A stretch of 64,000 bases of DNA. Source: an uncultured Lachnospiraceae bacterium. Its GTDB lineage: Bacteria; Bacillota; Clostridia; Lachnospirales; Lachnospiraceae. Each line of letters opens with the position of its first letter. The first letter of the stretch is position 1. Under the pieces are notes generated by a model, which ran no database searches, was not told where the DNA came from, and saw only the letters and a program-made list of their open reading frames with translations. The position numbers were made by a program, and so were the translations under genes. Below are positions 34,251 to 42,732 of the stretch, in pieces. Where the stretch lies: positions 42,188 to 106,187 of the forward strand of contig CAJTSL010000005.1 of NCBI GenBank assembly GCA_910578845.1, given 5' to 3'.

Positions 34251-35363
34251 ATGGCAGAACCAATACGGATATTACATGTCCTTGGCGGGATTAGCTTAGG
34301 CGGCGCGGAGAGCCGCATAATGGATTTATACCGTCATATTGACAGGAATCTGATACAATTTGATTTTTTAATCCATCAGACACAAAAAGGATATTATGAA
34401 GAAGAGATAGAAACGCTGGGAGGACGGGTATACCGTGTTCCCCGTTTTCGATTATATAATATGATAGCTTATAAAAAGGCGCTTCGGGATTTTTTCAGGA
34501 GCCATCATGAATTTGGCGCGGTGCATGGACATATGACGAGCACAGCGGCGATTTATCTGCCGATTGCCAAAAAGAGCGGCATTCCGGTGACGATCGCCCA
34601 TGCAAGAAGCGCGGGCGTTGATCAGGGCATAAAGGGCATCATCACCCGGCTGCTTCGCTTGCCGCTTAGGAAAAAGTGCGATTACATGTTCGCTTGCTCG
34701 GCGCTTGCCGCCCGGTCGGTATTCGGAGAAGAGAGCGCCAGGAACAATAGCGTGAAGATCGTGCCGAATGCAATTGATACGGCGCAATTTGCCTATTGCG
34801 AAGAAGCACGGGCGCGGATGAGGCGCACGCTTTCGCTTGAGGATAAATTTGTGATCGGGCATGTCGGAAGGTTTCATTATGCGAAGAACCATGAGTATCT
34901 TCTTGCGGTATTCCAGAAGATAGCGCAGAAGAGAGAGGATGCGCTTTTGCTTCTCTTAGGGGAAGGAAGCCTTATGGAGGAGATGAAAGAGCGGGCCGCT
35001 TCGCTTGGCATTGCGGAAAGAGTCATTTTCTGCGGGAATCAGAAAGAGACATGGGATTATTATCAGGCAATGGATTATTTGATATTTCCTTCCCGTTTTG
35101 AAGGTCTTCCGGGAACTGTCGTGGAAGCGCAGTGCGCAGGGCTTCGCTGCTTAATCTCCGATACGATTGCGCAAGAAGTGAGGATTACGGAGTTAGTCAC
35201 TTGCCTTAGCATACAGGAGGAGCCGGAGAAATGGGCCGCGTATGTCTTAGGAGACGAAACAGATGAGAGAAGGGACCGGCATGAACAGGTTGCAGCCGCA
35301 GGATATGACGTAGGGCAGCAGGCGGCATGGTATGAAAGTTTCTACCGGCATGGGAGAGGATAG
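34251..35363 (+). CDS. GT4 glycosyltransferase (EpsF-like)
   Basis: About 370 residues. RILHVLGGISLGGAESRIMDLYR is the usual start of EpsF/CapM-like GT4 enzymes, followed by HGHMTSTAAIYLPIAKKSGI, IGHVGRFHYAKNHEYLL and the nucleotide-sugar segment FPSRFEGLPGTVVEAQCAGLRCLIS. It would add one sugar to the lipid-linked chain on the cytoplasmic side. The ATG at 34251 gives the family-like start; a TTG at 34239 closer to AAAGG is an alternative. The next gene begins four bases after the stop. Confidence 0.8.
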   Translation: MAEPIRILHVLGGISLGGAESRIMDLYRHIDRNLIQFDFLIHQTQKGYYEEEIETLGGRVYRVPRFRLYNMIAYKKALRDFFRSHHEFGAVHGHMTSTAAIYLPIAKKSGIPVTIAHARSAGVDQGIKGIITRLLRLPLRKKCDYMFACSALAARSVFGEESARNNSVKIVPNAIDTAQFAYCEEARARMRRTLSLEDKFVIGHVGRFHYAKNHEYLLAVFQKIAQKREDALLLLLGEGSLMEEMKERAASLGIAERVIFCGNQKETWDYYQAMDYLIFPSRFEGLPGTVVEAQCAGLRCLISDTIAQEVRITELVTCLSIQEEPEKWAAYVLGDETDERRDRHEQVAAAGYDVGQQAAWYESFYRHGRG

Positions 35364-35366
35364 GAA

Positions 35367-36722
35367 GTGTTGAGCAGGCATAAAAGATCAATTGGTATAT
35401 TAGGTATATTATTGTGCTTCTTCTTAGGTATGTTTGCTGCTTACGGCGTCGGCGTATATAACGACTCGGAGCAGTATATTGCGATGCATATCCATAGAGA
35501 GCCGCTTTATCCGCTGTTTCTTGCTTTTTTTAGAATGCTGGCGGGAGAGGGGACCGGTCTTGTCCTTGCGGCAATCGCACAGAATCTTCTCACTGTATTC
35601 GCGATCTTTTCTCTGATCGAATATTTATCCCGCAAGTTTTCCTTATGTCTTCCGGGGGAACTTATTCTGCTGGCGTTTTCGCTGATGCCGCATCTTGTCA
35701 CCAAATATGTTTCTGCTCTTGGCATTTTCCTGGAGAATTCCGTTATGAGCGAAGCGCTCTGCATCCCGCTTTTTCATTTCTTTGTTTTGTTTATATTACG
35801 TGTGTTATTGGAAGGGAAGAAGCGCGATATGGCGCTTAGCCTGTTGTTTGCCTTTTTATTGTCTATGACAAGAGGGCAGATGATGACGACGATCTTAATC
35901 TGGATGTTGGTGATGGCTTATTGGCTGATTCTGCATAAACAATATAAGAAGCTGATCGTGCCGGTATTTGTAACGGTCTGCGTATTTGGCCTTCGTAGCT
36001 TGTCAGTGCATACGTATAATTATATGGTAACGGGATATTTCATGGGGAATACGTACGGGAAAGTCAATACATTGACGAATGTGATCTACGCTTGCGACAG
36101 AGAAGACGGAGCGGTATTCCCGGAGGGAAGCTTAGAGCGGGATTTCTTTGAGGTTTTCTATGAACAGGCGGACGCGATGGGCGCAAATTACCGATATGCG
36201 GGCAATACGGTTGCGGAACGGACGGCACATCTGGAAGAGTATCATGATATGTTGAAATTCCAGGTTTTAGAAGCGAATATGACAGCATATTATTTCAGCC
36301 AGGATATCAATTATTACGAATTAAACAGGCTTTCCGATATGGTGGCTGGGAAAATGATCGGCAAACTTCTGCCGGAATGCTTTGGACAGTGGCTTTATGA
36401 TTATATACTCTTATGCAAGAATGGATTTGTCAGAAGCATTGCCGTCGTGCATCGCTATATTAACTGGGTGGCGCTTTTTCTCTATCTTGCGGCAGCGATC
36501 CTTATGGCAGTGGTCTTTTGCAAGCAGAAGGATAGCCATGCCGTATGCCTGATGGGGATTGCGCTGCTATTTATCATAGCGAATGTATGCGCTACGTCCC
36601 TGACAATCATGTGCCTGTCCAGATATATGATTTATGGGTTTTCGTTATTTTATATGGCGTTTTTCCTGTTATTTGTTGAATGGGGAAGGCGCTTCATAAA
36701 AAAGGACGCGGATGTTGAATAA
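35367..36722 (+). CDS. Polytopic membrane protein, GT39-like transferase fold
   Basis: A 451-residue protein with about ten helices. After the first helix there is VGVYNDSEQYIAMHIHREPLYPLFLAFFRML, resembling the D-x-x-x-Y then R-x-P-x-Y-P pattern of bacterial GT39/ArnT-like GT-C proteins. The start is GTG at 35367, with GAGAGGA upstream, four bases after the GT4 stop. The substrate is unknown. A promoter overlaps its 3' end, so the transcript may end or be re-started there. Confidence 0.6.
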   Translation: MLSRHKRSIGILGILLCFFLGMFAAYGVGVYNDSEQYIAMHIHREPLYPLFLAFFRMLAGEGTGLVLAAIAQNLLTVFAIFSLIEYLSRKFSLCLPGELILLAFSLMPHLVTKYVSALGIFLENSVMSEALCIPLFHFFVLFILRVLLEGKKRDMALSLLFAFLLSMTRGQMMTTILIWMLVMAYWLILHKQYKKLIVPVFVTVCVFGLRSLSVHTYNYMVTGYFMGNTYGKVNTLTNVIYACDREDGAVFPEGSLERDFFEVFYEQADAMGANYRYAGNTVAERTAHLEEYHDMLKFQVLEANMTAYYFSQDINYYELNRLSDMVAGKMIGKLLPECFGQWLYDYILLCKNGFVRSIAVVHRYINWVALFLYLAAAILMAVVFCKQKDSHAVCLMGIALLFIIANVCATSLTIMCLSRYMIYGFSLFYMAFFLLFVEWGRRFIKKDADVE

Positions 36723-36743
36723 AAACCCAAAAAGACATATAAT
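36715..36743 (+). promoter_or_regulatory. Sigma-A type promoter before the tviC-like epimerase
   Basis: TTGAAT at 36715-36720 and a perfect TATAAT at 36738-36743 have a 17-bp spacer. The site overlaps the stop of the membrane transferase gene and is 66 bp upstream of the epimerase ATG. It is the strongest -10 box found in the window. Confidence 0.7.
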
Positions 36744-36809
36744 AATGCCATAAGAGGAAAGAAATCCAATTAACTATGATGATAACAAACAAAGGAGCAA
36801 AAACGATAC

Positions 36810-37784
36810 ATGAGCATGCAAAATATTACATTCCCGAAAGACAGCATATTCTTAGTAGGAGGCGGTGCGGGCTTTATTGGCTCTAATCTATGTGAAGCCT
36901 TAGTGGGAGAGGGCTATGAGGTACGCTGTCTCGATGACCTTTCGACCGGCAAATATGAAAATATAGAACCACTGACGGAGAAGGAGAATTTTACGTTCAT
37001 CAAAGGCGATATCCGCGATCTGGATACGTGCAAGAAAGCGACCGAAGGCGTTACTTATGTCATGAACCAGGCGGCGTGGGGAAGCGTGCCGCGCAGCATT
37101 GAGATGCCGCTTTTGTATGAAGAGATCAATATCAGAGGGACGTTGAACATGATGGAAGCTGCCAGGCAAAACGGCGTGAAGAAATTCGTGTATGCGTCTA
37201 GTTCCTCCGTATATGGGGATCATCCGGTGCTTCCGAAGAAAGAAGGACAGGAAGGGAAGGTCATTTCCCCGTATGCGTTGACGAAGAAGGTGGATGAGGA
37301 ATACGGCAGATTGTATAAGGAATTGTACGGATTAGATACTTACGGATTGCGGTATTTCAATGTATTCGGACGGCGCCAGGATCCGGAGGGCATGTATGCT
37401 GCGGTCATCCCGAAGTTCATCAGGCAGCTTTTACACGACGAGGTTCCTACGATTAATGGCGACGGCAGGCAGTCCAGGGACTTTACGTATATTGATAATG
37501 TCATCGAAGCCAATATGAGGGCGTGCCTTGCGCCTAGCGAAGCGGCAGGAGAGGCGTTTAATATCGGCGCGGGCGGCAGAGAGTTTCTGATTGATATCTA
37601 TTATGATTTATGTGAAGCGCTTGGCAAGAAGGTGGAGCCGAATTTCGGACCGGAGAGAAAGGGCGACGTCAGAGACTCCAATGCGGACATTACGAAAGCA
37701 AAAGAGCTGCTTGGCTATGAGCCGGCATATGATTTTAAACAGGGGATTGCGCTGGCAATAGAGTGGTATAAGGCAAATCTATAA
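36810..37784 (+). CDS. tviC: UDP-N-acetylhexosamine 4-epimerase TviC/WbpP type
   Basis: A 324-residue extended SDR enzyme. The NAD loop is VGGGAGFIGSNLCEAL, LDDLSTGKYENI follows, and the catalytic region is ASSSSVYGDHP then SPYALTKKVDE (Ser and Tyr-x3-Lys). AAWGSVPRSIE, LRYFNVFGRRQDPEGMYAAVIPKFI and GDGRQSRDFTYIDNV are almost diagnostic for the WbpP/TviC group, which prefers N-acetylated UDP-sugars or their uronic acids. With the TviB-like enzyme it would supply UDP-GalNAc and UDP-GalNAcA. AAGGAG stands 12 bases before the ATG; a second ATG two codons in is possible. Confidence 0.9.
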   Translation: MSMQNITFPKDSIFLVGGGAGFIGSNLCEALVGEGYEVRCLDDLSTGKYENIEPLTEKENFTFIKGDIRDLDTCKKATEGVTYVMNQAAWGSVPRSIEMPLLYEEINIRGTLNMMEAARQNGVKKFVYASSSSVYGDHPVLPKKEGQEGKVISPYALTKKVDEEYGRLYKELYGLDTYGLRYFNVFGRRQDPEGMYAAVIPKFIRQLLHDEVPTINGDGRQSRDFTYIDNVIEANMRACLAPSEAAGEAFNIGAGGREFLIDIYYDLCEALGKKVEPNFGPERKGDVRDSNADITKAKELLGYEPAYDFKQGIALAIEWYKANL

Positions 37785-37850
37785 ATACAATGCGAAAGCA
37801 GGCAGACGCGGACGAAGCAGAGGATTAAGCGAAGAAAATGAGGGATGGAC

Positions 37851-38771
37851 ATGCATTATAAAGTTGTGGTATTCGGTGTGAAAGATACGTCTGAAAACAT
37901 CGTGGAATTTATTCATCATACAATTTGCCCGGTTGATTTGGTCATTACGATCAGTCCGGAAGTGACCAAGAAAAACCAGGTAGCAGGCTATAAAGGGTTA
38001 TCTGTCCTGACGGAGAAGTATGGCATTATGGTGCATGAAGCGGACAGCTATTTCCTGACGGATGACAAGACGCAGGGATTTTTGAAGGAGAATACCTTTG
38101 ACATTGGGATCTCTATGGGTTGGCAGCGCATAATACCACAGTCTGTATTGGATTGTTTTGCATATGGCATATACGGATTTCATGGGAACTGTGGCTATTT
38201 GCCATTTGGGCGGGGGCGCTCCCCTCTCAATTGGTCTATTATTCTGGGGGATACGAGGTTTAATTTGAATTTGTTCCGTTATGATGAGAAAGCGGACAGC
38301 CCAAATGTGTTTGCCACGGAGATGTTTTCCATTACCCCACATGATGATATCAGGACGGCGCAGTATAAAAATATGATCTGTTCCAAGAATTTAATCCGTA
38401 AGCTGCTTACGGCCTATGAGAGCGGGAATATCACAATCCGTACGGATTCTAAAGACTTTGATTCTTGGTATCATAAGCGTACTGCTGTAGATGGTAAGAT
38501 TGATTTCAAAGAGCGGACGAGGAACATTTATAATTTAATCCGTGGCGTAGCGGCGCCTTTCCCGGGAGCTTTTGCGATGTTTGGGAATGAGAAAGTGACT
38601 GTTTGGGAAGCGCATCCATTTGATGAAATGATAGATTTCTCGGCGTATGCGCCGGGAGAAGTCATAGATGTATTTGATGATAAGCCAATTGTCAGGACTG
38701 TAGACGGTTCTCTTTTGATTGACCGATACGAAAGCGAAGCGGTGCTCAAACCGGGGGATATGCTTGTATGA
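37851..38771 (+). CDS. Formyltransferase-fold protein, sugar N-formyltransferase-like (A)
   Basis: A 306-residue protein with the formyltransferase fold. FDIGISMGWQRIIPQSVLD is the usual strand before the active site, and GFHGNCGYLPFGRGRSPLNW occupies the place of the N-x-H-x-S-L-L-P-x-x-R-G active-site loop. Here the usual Asn before the His appears to be Gly, and the loop is two residues longer, so the catalytic triad is atypical. A C-terminal OB-like part holds IRGVAAPFPGAF, as in ArnA and methionyl-tRNA formyltransferase. It would transfer formyl from 10-formyl-tetrahydrofolate to an amino sugar or another amine. GAGGG precedes the ATG at 37851. The following GT4 starts in an ATGA overlap. 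Confidence 0.7.
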   Translation: MHYKVVVFGVKDTSENIVEFIHHTICPVDLVITISPEVTKKNQVAGYKGLSVLTEKYGIMVHEADSYFLTDDKTQGFLKENTFDIGISMGWQRIIPQSVLDCFAYGIYGFHGNCGYLPFGRGRSPLNWSIILGDTRFNLNLFRYDEKADSPNVFATEMFSITPHDDIRTAQYKNMICSKNLIRKLLTAYESGNITIRTDSKDFDSWYHKRTAVDGKIDFKERTRNIYNLIRGVAAPFPGAFAMFGNEKVTVWEAHPFDEMIDFSAYAPGEVIDVFDDKPIVRTVDGSLLIDRYESEAVLKPGDMLV

Positions 38772-39886
38772 AAAAACTGCTACTAATCGTCCCGTCGTTA
38801 CATCAGGGCGGTTTTGAAAAAGTATGTGTTGCGACAGCCAGGCTTTTACAGCCATATTTCCAGGTACAGATCGCGATTTTTGATTCGAAGGATATCGCCT
38901 ACGATATCAAAGGCATTCCGGTCATGGATCTGCACCTGCCAAGTGCTACGGGGAAATTCGCGAAAATCTGCAATGTGCTAAAAAGAGGTATCAGATTAAA
39001 CCGTTTGAAGAAGGAAGAAAATATAGACATTGCTTATAGTTTTGGGCCGACGGCTAATATTGCCAATATAGCCTCTTTTGGCAAGGCGAAAAAGTGGCTG
39101 GGCATCCGCAGTTACATGGATATGGAAAACCCGAAGCAGATAAGGCTATTCTGCCATTTTGCGGACAAGGTTATCTGTTGTTCAGAAGTGATACGGCGTG
39201 AAATCGAGGGAAGATACGGATGTAGGGACGCCGTTACGCTGCACAATCCTTTTGACTTAGAAGAAGTAGCGATCCTCTCGGAACGGGAAAACGCGGAGCT
39301 TCCATGGGCGCAGGGACGTATCCTTGTCTCTATGGGAAGGGAAGATACGGTCAAAGGCTTTTGGCATTTGATCAAGAGCTTTTCCCTGGTACATGGGAAA
39401 CTGCCTGATACCAGGCTTTTGATTATCGGACAGGGAGAGTATACGGCGTACCGTAAACTTGCGGATGCGCTTGGCATAGATGACGCGGTTTATTTTACAG
39501 GATTGAGGAAGAACCCTTATCCTTATTTGAAGAAGTGTGCTTTATATGTGCTGACATCCTACCATGAGGGATTCCCGAATGCAATGGTGGAGGCGATGGC
39601 GCTTGGCATGCCGGTCATTGCGACAGATTGCATGACGGGGCCAAGAGAGATTCTAGAGGAGCAGTACGGTATCCTGGTGCCCAATATGGAGCCAACAGAG
39701 GATTTTTCCCCGGAGAATATTACAGGGGAGGAAATTGCGCTTGCTGACAGGATTGTAGCGCTTTTAGAAAACGAGGAAGAGATGGCGCATTACCGGGAAA
39801 TGTCGAAGAAACGCGCAGGAGACTTTACAACAGAGAAGTATATCGCTAACATACGCGCTTGGGCGGAGGAAAAAGGAAGTTGTTGA
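38768..39886 (+). CDS. GT4 glycosyltransferase
   Basis: A 372-residue GT-B enzyme. It starts KKLLLIVPSLHQGGFEKVCVATARLL and has ILVSMGREDTVKGFWHLIKSF and VLTSYHEGFPNAMVEAMALGMPVIATDCMTGPREIL, close to PglJ/PglH-type GalNAc transferases. It overlaps the formyltransferase stop by four bases (ATGA), so the two enzymes are made together; it may transfer the formylated sugar. The sugar donor cannot be read from the sequence. Confidence 0.8.
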   Translation: MKKLLLIVPSLHQGGFEKVCVATARLLQPYFQVQIAIFDSKDIAYDIKGIPVMDLHLPSATGKFAKICNVLKRGIRLNRLKKEENIDIAYSFGPTANIANIASFGKAKKWLGIRSYMDMENPKQIRLFCHFADKVICCSEVIRREIEGRYGCRDAVTLHNPFDLEEVAILSERENAELPWAQGRILVSMGREDTVKGFWHLIKSFSLVHGKLPDTRLLIIGQGEYTAYRKLADALGIDDAVYFTGLRKNPYPYLKKCALYVLTSYHEGFPNAMVEAMALGMPVIATDCMTGPREILEEQYGILVPNMEPTEDFSPENITGEEIALADRIVALLENEEEMAHYREMSKKRAGDFTTEKYIANIRAWAEEKGSC

Positions 39887-41604
39887 CAGAGAAAATAAAA
39901 TTACCTTCTAAGAGGCAATTATGCGTCATAGCGCCTTTTGCCGTCTTATATACTCTTTTTATTATTCTTGCGGATTTGGAGAAAGCAGAGGGATTGAGCT
40001 TTTGGCATAATGTGGGCAGGATCTTATTCTTTATGGCGTTTTGGTATGCTGCGCTGCTTATCCTTTGCTGTCTGCTTTCTAACCGACGGGTCTTGGCGGA
40101 AAGGATTTCCTTTTTAGGACATATTCCCAAATTACAAAGGCGGCAGGGAAAGTGGTATATCTTTATCATTTTCTTTTTGTGCTGCTTTCTTTGTTATCTG
40201 CCCTATTTCCTGATGTATTATCCGACATGGTTAAGCAATGATGCGGTATGGCAGATACAGCAGATCTTAGGATGGGTGCCGAAATCTAATCATCATCCCT
40301 ATTTCCATACGATGATCATGAAAGCTTTCTTTATGACCGGATACTGGTTATTCGGTACGTATACCGAAGCGATTGCGTTTTATACTTTCTGGCAGATGAC
40401 AGTAATGGCGATGGTGTTCGCGTTTATCTTATATCAGTTATACAAACGGGGGACACGCCTTTTGTGGCTTGTCCTGGCAGTGGTGTTTTATGCGGTGCTG
40501 CCAGCAAATGCTATGCTGACGCTCTGCATGGGAAAAGATGAATTTTTTGTCGCGGCATTGTTCTTCTATACTTGGACGGTGGCAGAGTATGACAGGGAGG
40601 AAACGTTCCGCCCAGTTGCTTGTTTTATGGCAGGCCTGCTGCTATGCTTATTGCGCAGCAATGGCATTTTCATCTTCCTAGGGACGACGGCGGCATTGCT
40701 TGTCAGCGATATCTGGAAGAAACTTTACAAGAGAGAGAAATTGGCGAAAAAGGATTTGAGGAAAGACAACACAGCCAAAGATAAGACTTGTGGAAACGCT
40801 TTTTTGAGAAGAAAATATATCGTCATCGGCAGTGTCTTTGTATGCTATTTGCTATACAAGGGGCCGGTTTTGCATATGATGCATGTGGAAGAGGCGGATA
40901 CGATAGAAGGACTGACTATGCCAACACAGCATCTGTTATGCGCCTATTTAAAAGGAGGGGAACTGACGGAAGAAGAAACCGCGATGATAGAGGCGGTCGT
41001 TCCGACAGAGAATTTGAGTAACTATTATCATCCATATCTGTTCGATCCTGTCAAAGCGCTGATCCGCGAAGAAGGGAACCAACAGGTGATTGCCGAGCAT
41101 AAATGGGAGTATTTCAAGCTGTGGCTGCGTGTGGGATTGCGCAATCCTTTGCAATATATGGTGGCAGAAGTCAGGCAGACGATGGGATATTGGGCGTACC
41201 GGGTGAAGGACTACCAATACATTTACGGCGAATATTTTATGGTGGATAACCCGTTTGGCGTGACAACACAGAGGAAATTTTTCACTTATGACCAGAGCCT
41301 TGCAATGGACAGGTATTTAAAAGGCTTCCAGGATTTGTTCAATAAAGTATGGAGCTTGGGACTGACCACATGGCTGATGGTATTTGCACTTGTTTACGCC
41401 ATATATGATAGAAGGAGCGTTATGCCATTTATACCGTATATTATGCTGTTAATCACATTGTTCCTGGCAACTCCGGTTTATAATGAATTCCGCTATACGT
41501 ATGGCATGTTCATCGCTTTGCCGCTTTTGCTCGGTTATAGTTTCGGTATGAGAAACGGGGGATTAACGGAAAGAGAGGATGAGGCTGATGAAAAAATGGC
41601 TTAA
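39883..41604 (+). CDS. DUF6020-like polytopic membrane protein (copy 2)
   Basis: About 573 residues and some thirteen helices. MYYPTWLSNDAVWQIQQILGW followed by NHHPYFHTMIMKAFF repeats the DUF6020 pattern seen at 20591. A cytoplasmic Lys-rich loop (KKLYKREKLAKKDLRKDN) lies near residue 300. No ATG is available near the frame start; TTG at 39883 has AAGGA five bases upstream and overlaps the GT4 stop, while TTG at 39880 or 39859 are alternatives. A GT-C-type role using undecaprenyl-phosphate sugars is inferred only. The SGNH gene overlaps its 3' end. Confidence 0.62.
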   Translation: MTEKIKLPSKRQLCVIAPFAVLYTLFIILADLEKAEGLSFWHNVGRILFFMAFWYAALLILCCLLSNRRVLAERISFLGHIPKLQRRQGKWYIFIIFFLCCFLCYLPYFLMYYPTWLSNDAVWQIQQILGWVPKSNHHPYFHTMIMKAFFMTGYWLFGTYTEAIAFYTFWQMTVMAMVFAFILYQLYKRGTRLLWLVLAVVFYAVLPANAMLTLCMGKDEFFVAALFFYTWTVAEYDREETFRPVACFMAGLLLCLLRSNGIFIFLGTTAALLVSDIWKKLYKREKLAKKDLRKDNTAKDKTCGNAFLRRKYIVIGSVFVCYLLYKGPVLHMMHVEEADTIEGLTMPTQHLLCAYLKGGELTEEETAMIEAVVPTENLSNYYHPYLFDPVKALIREEGNQQVIAEHKWEYFKLWLRVGLRNPLQYMVAEVRQTMGYWAYRVKDYQYIYGEYFMVDNPFGVTTQRKFFTYDQSLAMDRYLKGFQDLFNKVWSLGLTTWLMVFALVYAIYDRRSVMPFIPYIMLLITLFLATPVYNEFRYTYGMFIALPLLLGYSFGMRNGGLTEREDEADEKMA

Positions 41605-42664
41605 GGCTCTTCTTTTTCTCATCCCGCTGCTGCTAATGGTCGCTGCGGCAAACTGGTATGTGGATTCGTATGCCTGTCTGCGCATTACCTATGATGAGAT
41701 CGGCAGACAGATGATAGAAGAGGGACGGAATGTAGTCGGCCTGGAAGAATCGGTTTTTAATGACAGAAGCCTGCTTGCCGCTTGCTTGGAACAGCAAGAA
41801 GAGGCGAAGGAACTTGTTGTCATAGGCTCTAGCAGAGTGCTGAACTTCGACCATACGATGTTTGGGACGGAGTCGTTTTATAATGCAGGTCTTTCGGAAT
41901 CGACAATCTATGATTTGTGGGCGGTAACGGGCATTCTTGCACAAAACGGGCATCTGCCTGAGAAGATGCTCATAGGCGTGGATGCGTTTCTTTTCAACGC
42001 TGCTCATAACAATGAGAGATGGACGGAGCTTGCCTCATACGAGAACTATATGTCCGTCTTGCTTGATGGGAAGTTAAATGAACATACGCCTAAAGGAAAG
42101 ATTAACACAGGCAGGGATTGGAGCAAGCTACTGTCTTTAGACTATTTCCGCTATCATGTGACATGTCTGCGGGAGAGGAGACGCTTTGCGGTAACTTATA
42201 CCGACGAATGGGAGACAGAACAATATACGAAGCATTATGACGGCAGCATTGCTTATGAGCGCCCGCTCCGGGACGTTGATGAAGAAGAAGTCGTAGCGTT
42301 GACCAAACAGGCAATGGAAGAGCAAGTCGTTTACCGGATGACGGATTATGAAGAGATTGACGAAGAAAGCATGGAAATGTTAGTAAGATTGGTTGATTAT
42401 CTAAAAGGCCAGGGCGTGGAGGTGATCTTGTACTTGCCACCTTATTCCCCGATGATGTATGATTACATAGAATCAGAGGAAGCATTTGGCAAGGCTTTTG
42501 AGGTGGAAGAGAGGATGAAGCAATTGGCTTCTGAAAGGCAGATTGCCTTATACGGGTCTTACGATCCGGAAGGCTGCGGCCTGCAAATGTCGGATTTATA
42601 TGATGCATATCATGTGAAGACAGAGAAAATGAAAGATACTTTGTATCCAGTCATTGTGCCCTAA
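41588..42664 (+). CDS. Membrane-anchored SGNH-type protein (DltD-like position)
   Basis: A 358-residue protein with an N-terminal helix (KALLFLIPLLLMVAAANWYV) and an outside domain. VVIGSSRVLNFD carries the candidate nucleophile serine in a GSS context, and DLYDAYHVKTEKM near the end is the D-x-x-H block of SGNH hydrolases. This is the same topology as DltD, which completes acyl transfer outside the membrane. It precedes DltA-, DltC- and DltB-like genes, so it is probably the transfer or editing partner. GAGAGG precedes the ATG at 41588; 41579 is an alternative. It overlaps the DUF6020 stop. Confidence 0.72.
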   Translation: MKKWLKALLFLIPLLLMVAAANWYVDSYACLRITYDEIGRQMIEEGRNVVGLEESVFNDRSLLAACLEQQEEAKELVVIGSSRVLNFDHTMFGTESFYNAGLSESTIYDLWAVTGILAQNGHLPEKMLIGVDAFLFNAAHNNERWTELASYENYMSVLLDGKLNEHTPKGKINTGRDWSKLLSLDYFRYHVTCLRERRRFAVTYTDEWETEQYTKHYDGSIAYERPLRDVDEEEVVALTKQAMEEQVVYRMTDYEEIDEESMEMLVRLVDYLKGQGVEVILYLPPYSPMMYDYIESEEAFGKAFEVEERMKQLASERQIALYGSYDPEGCGLQMSDLYDAYHVKTEKMKDTLYPVIVP

Positions 42665-42732
42665 GCGCTATTGGGCATGGTCTATGAGAATCATATCCGT
42701 GCATGTGGATGGAGAGAGAGGCAAGAGGGATT

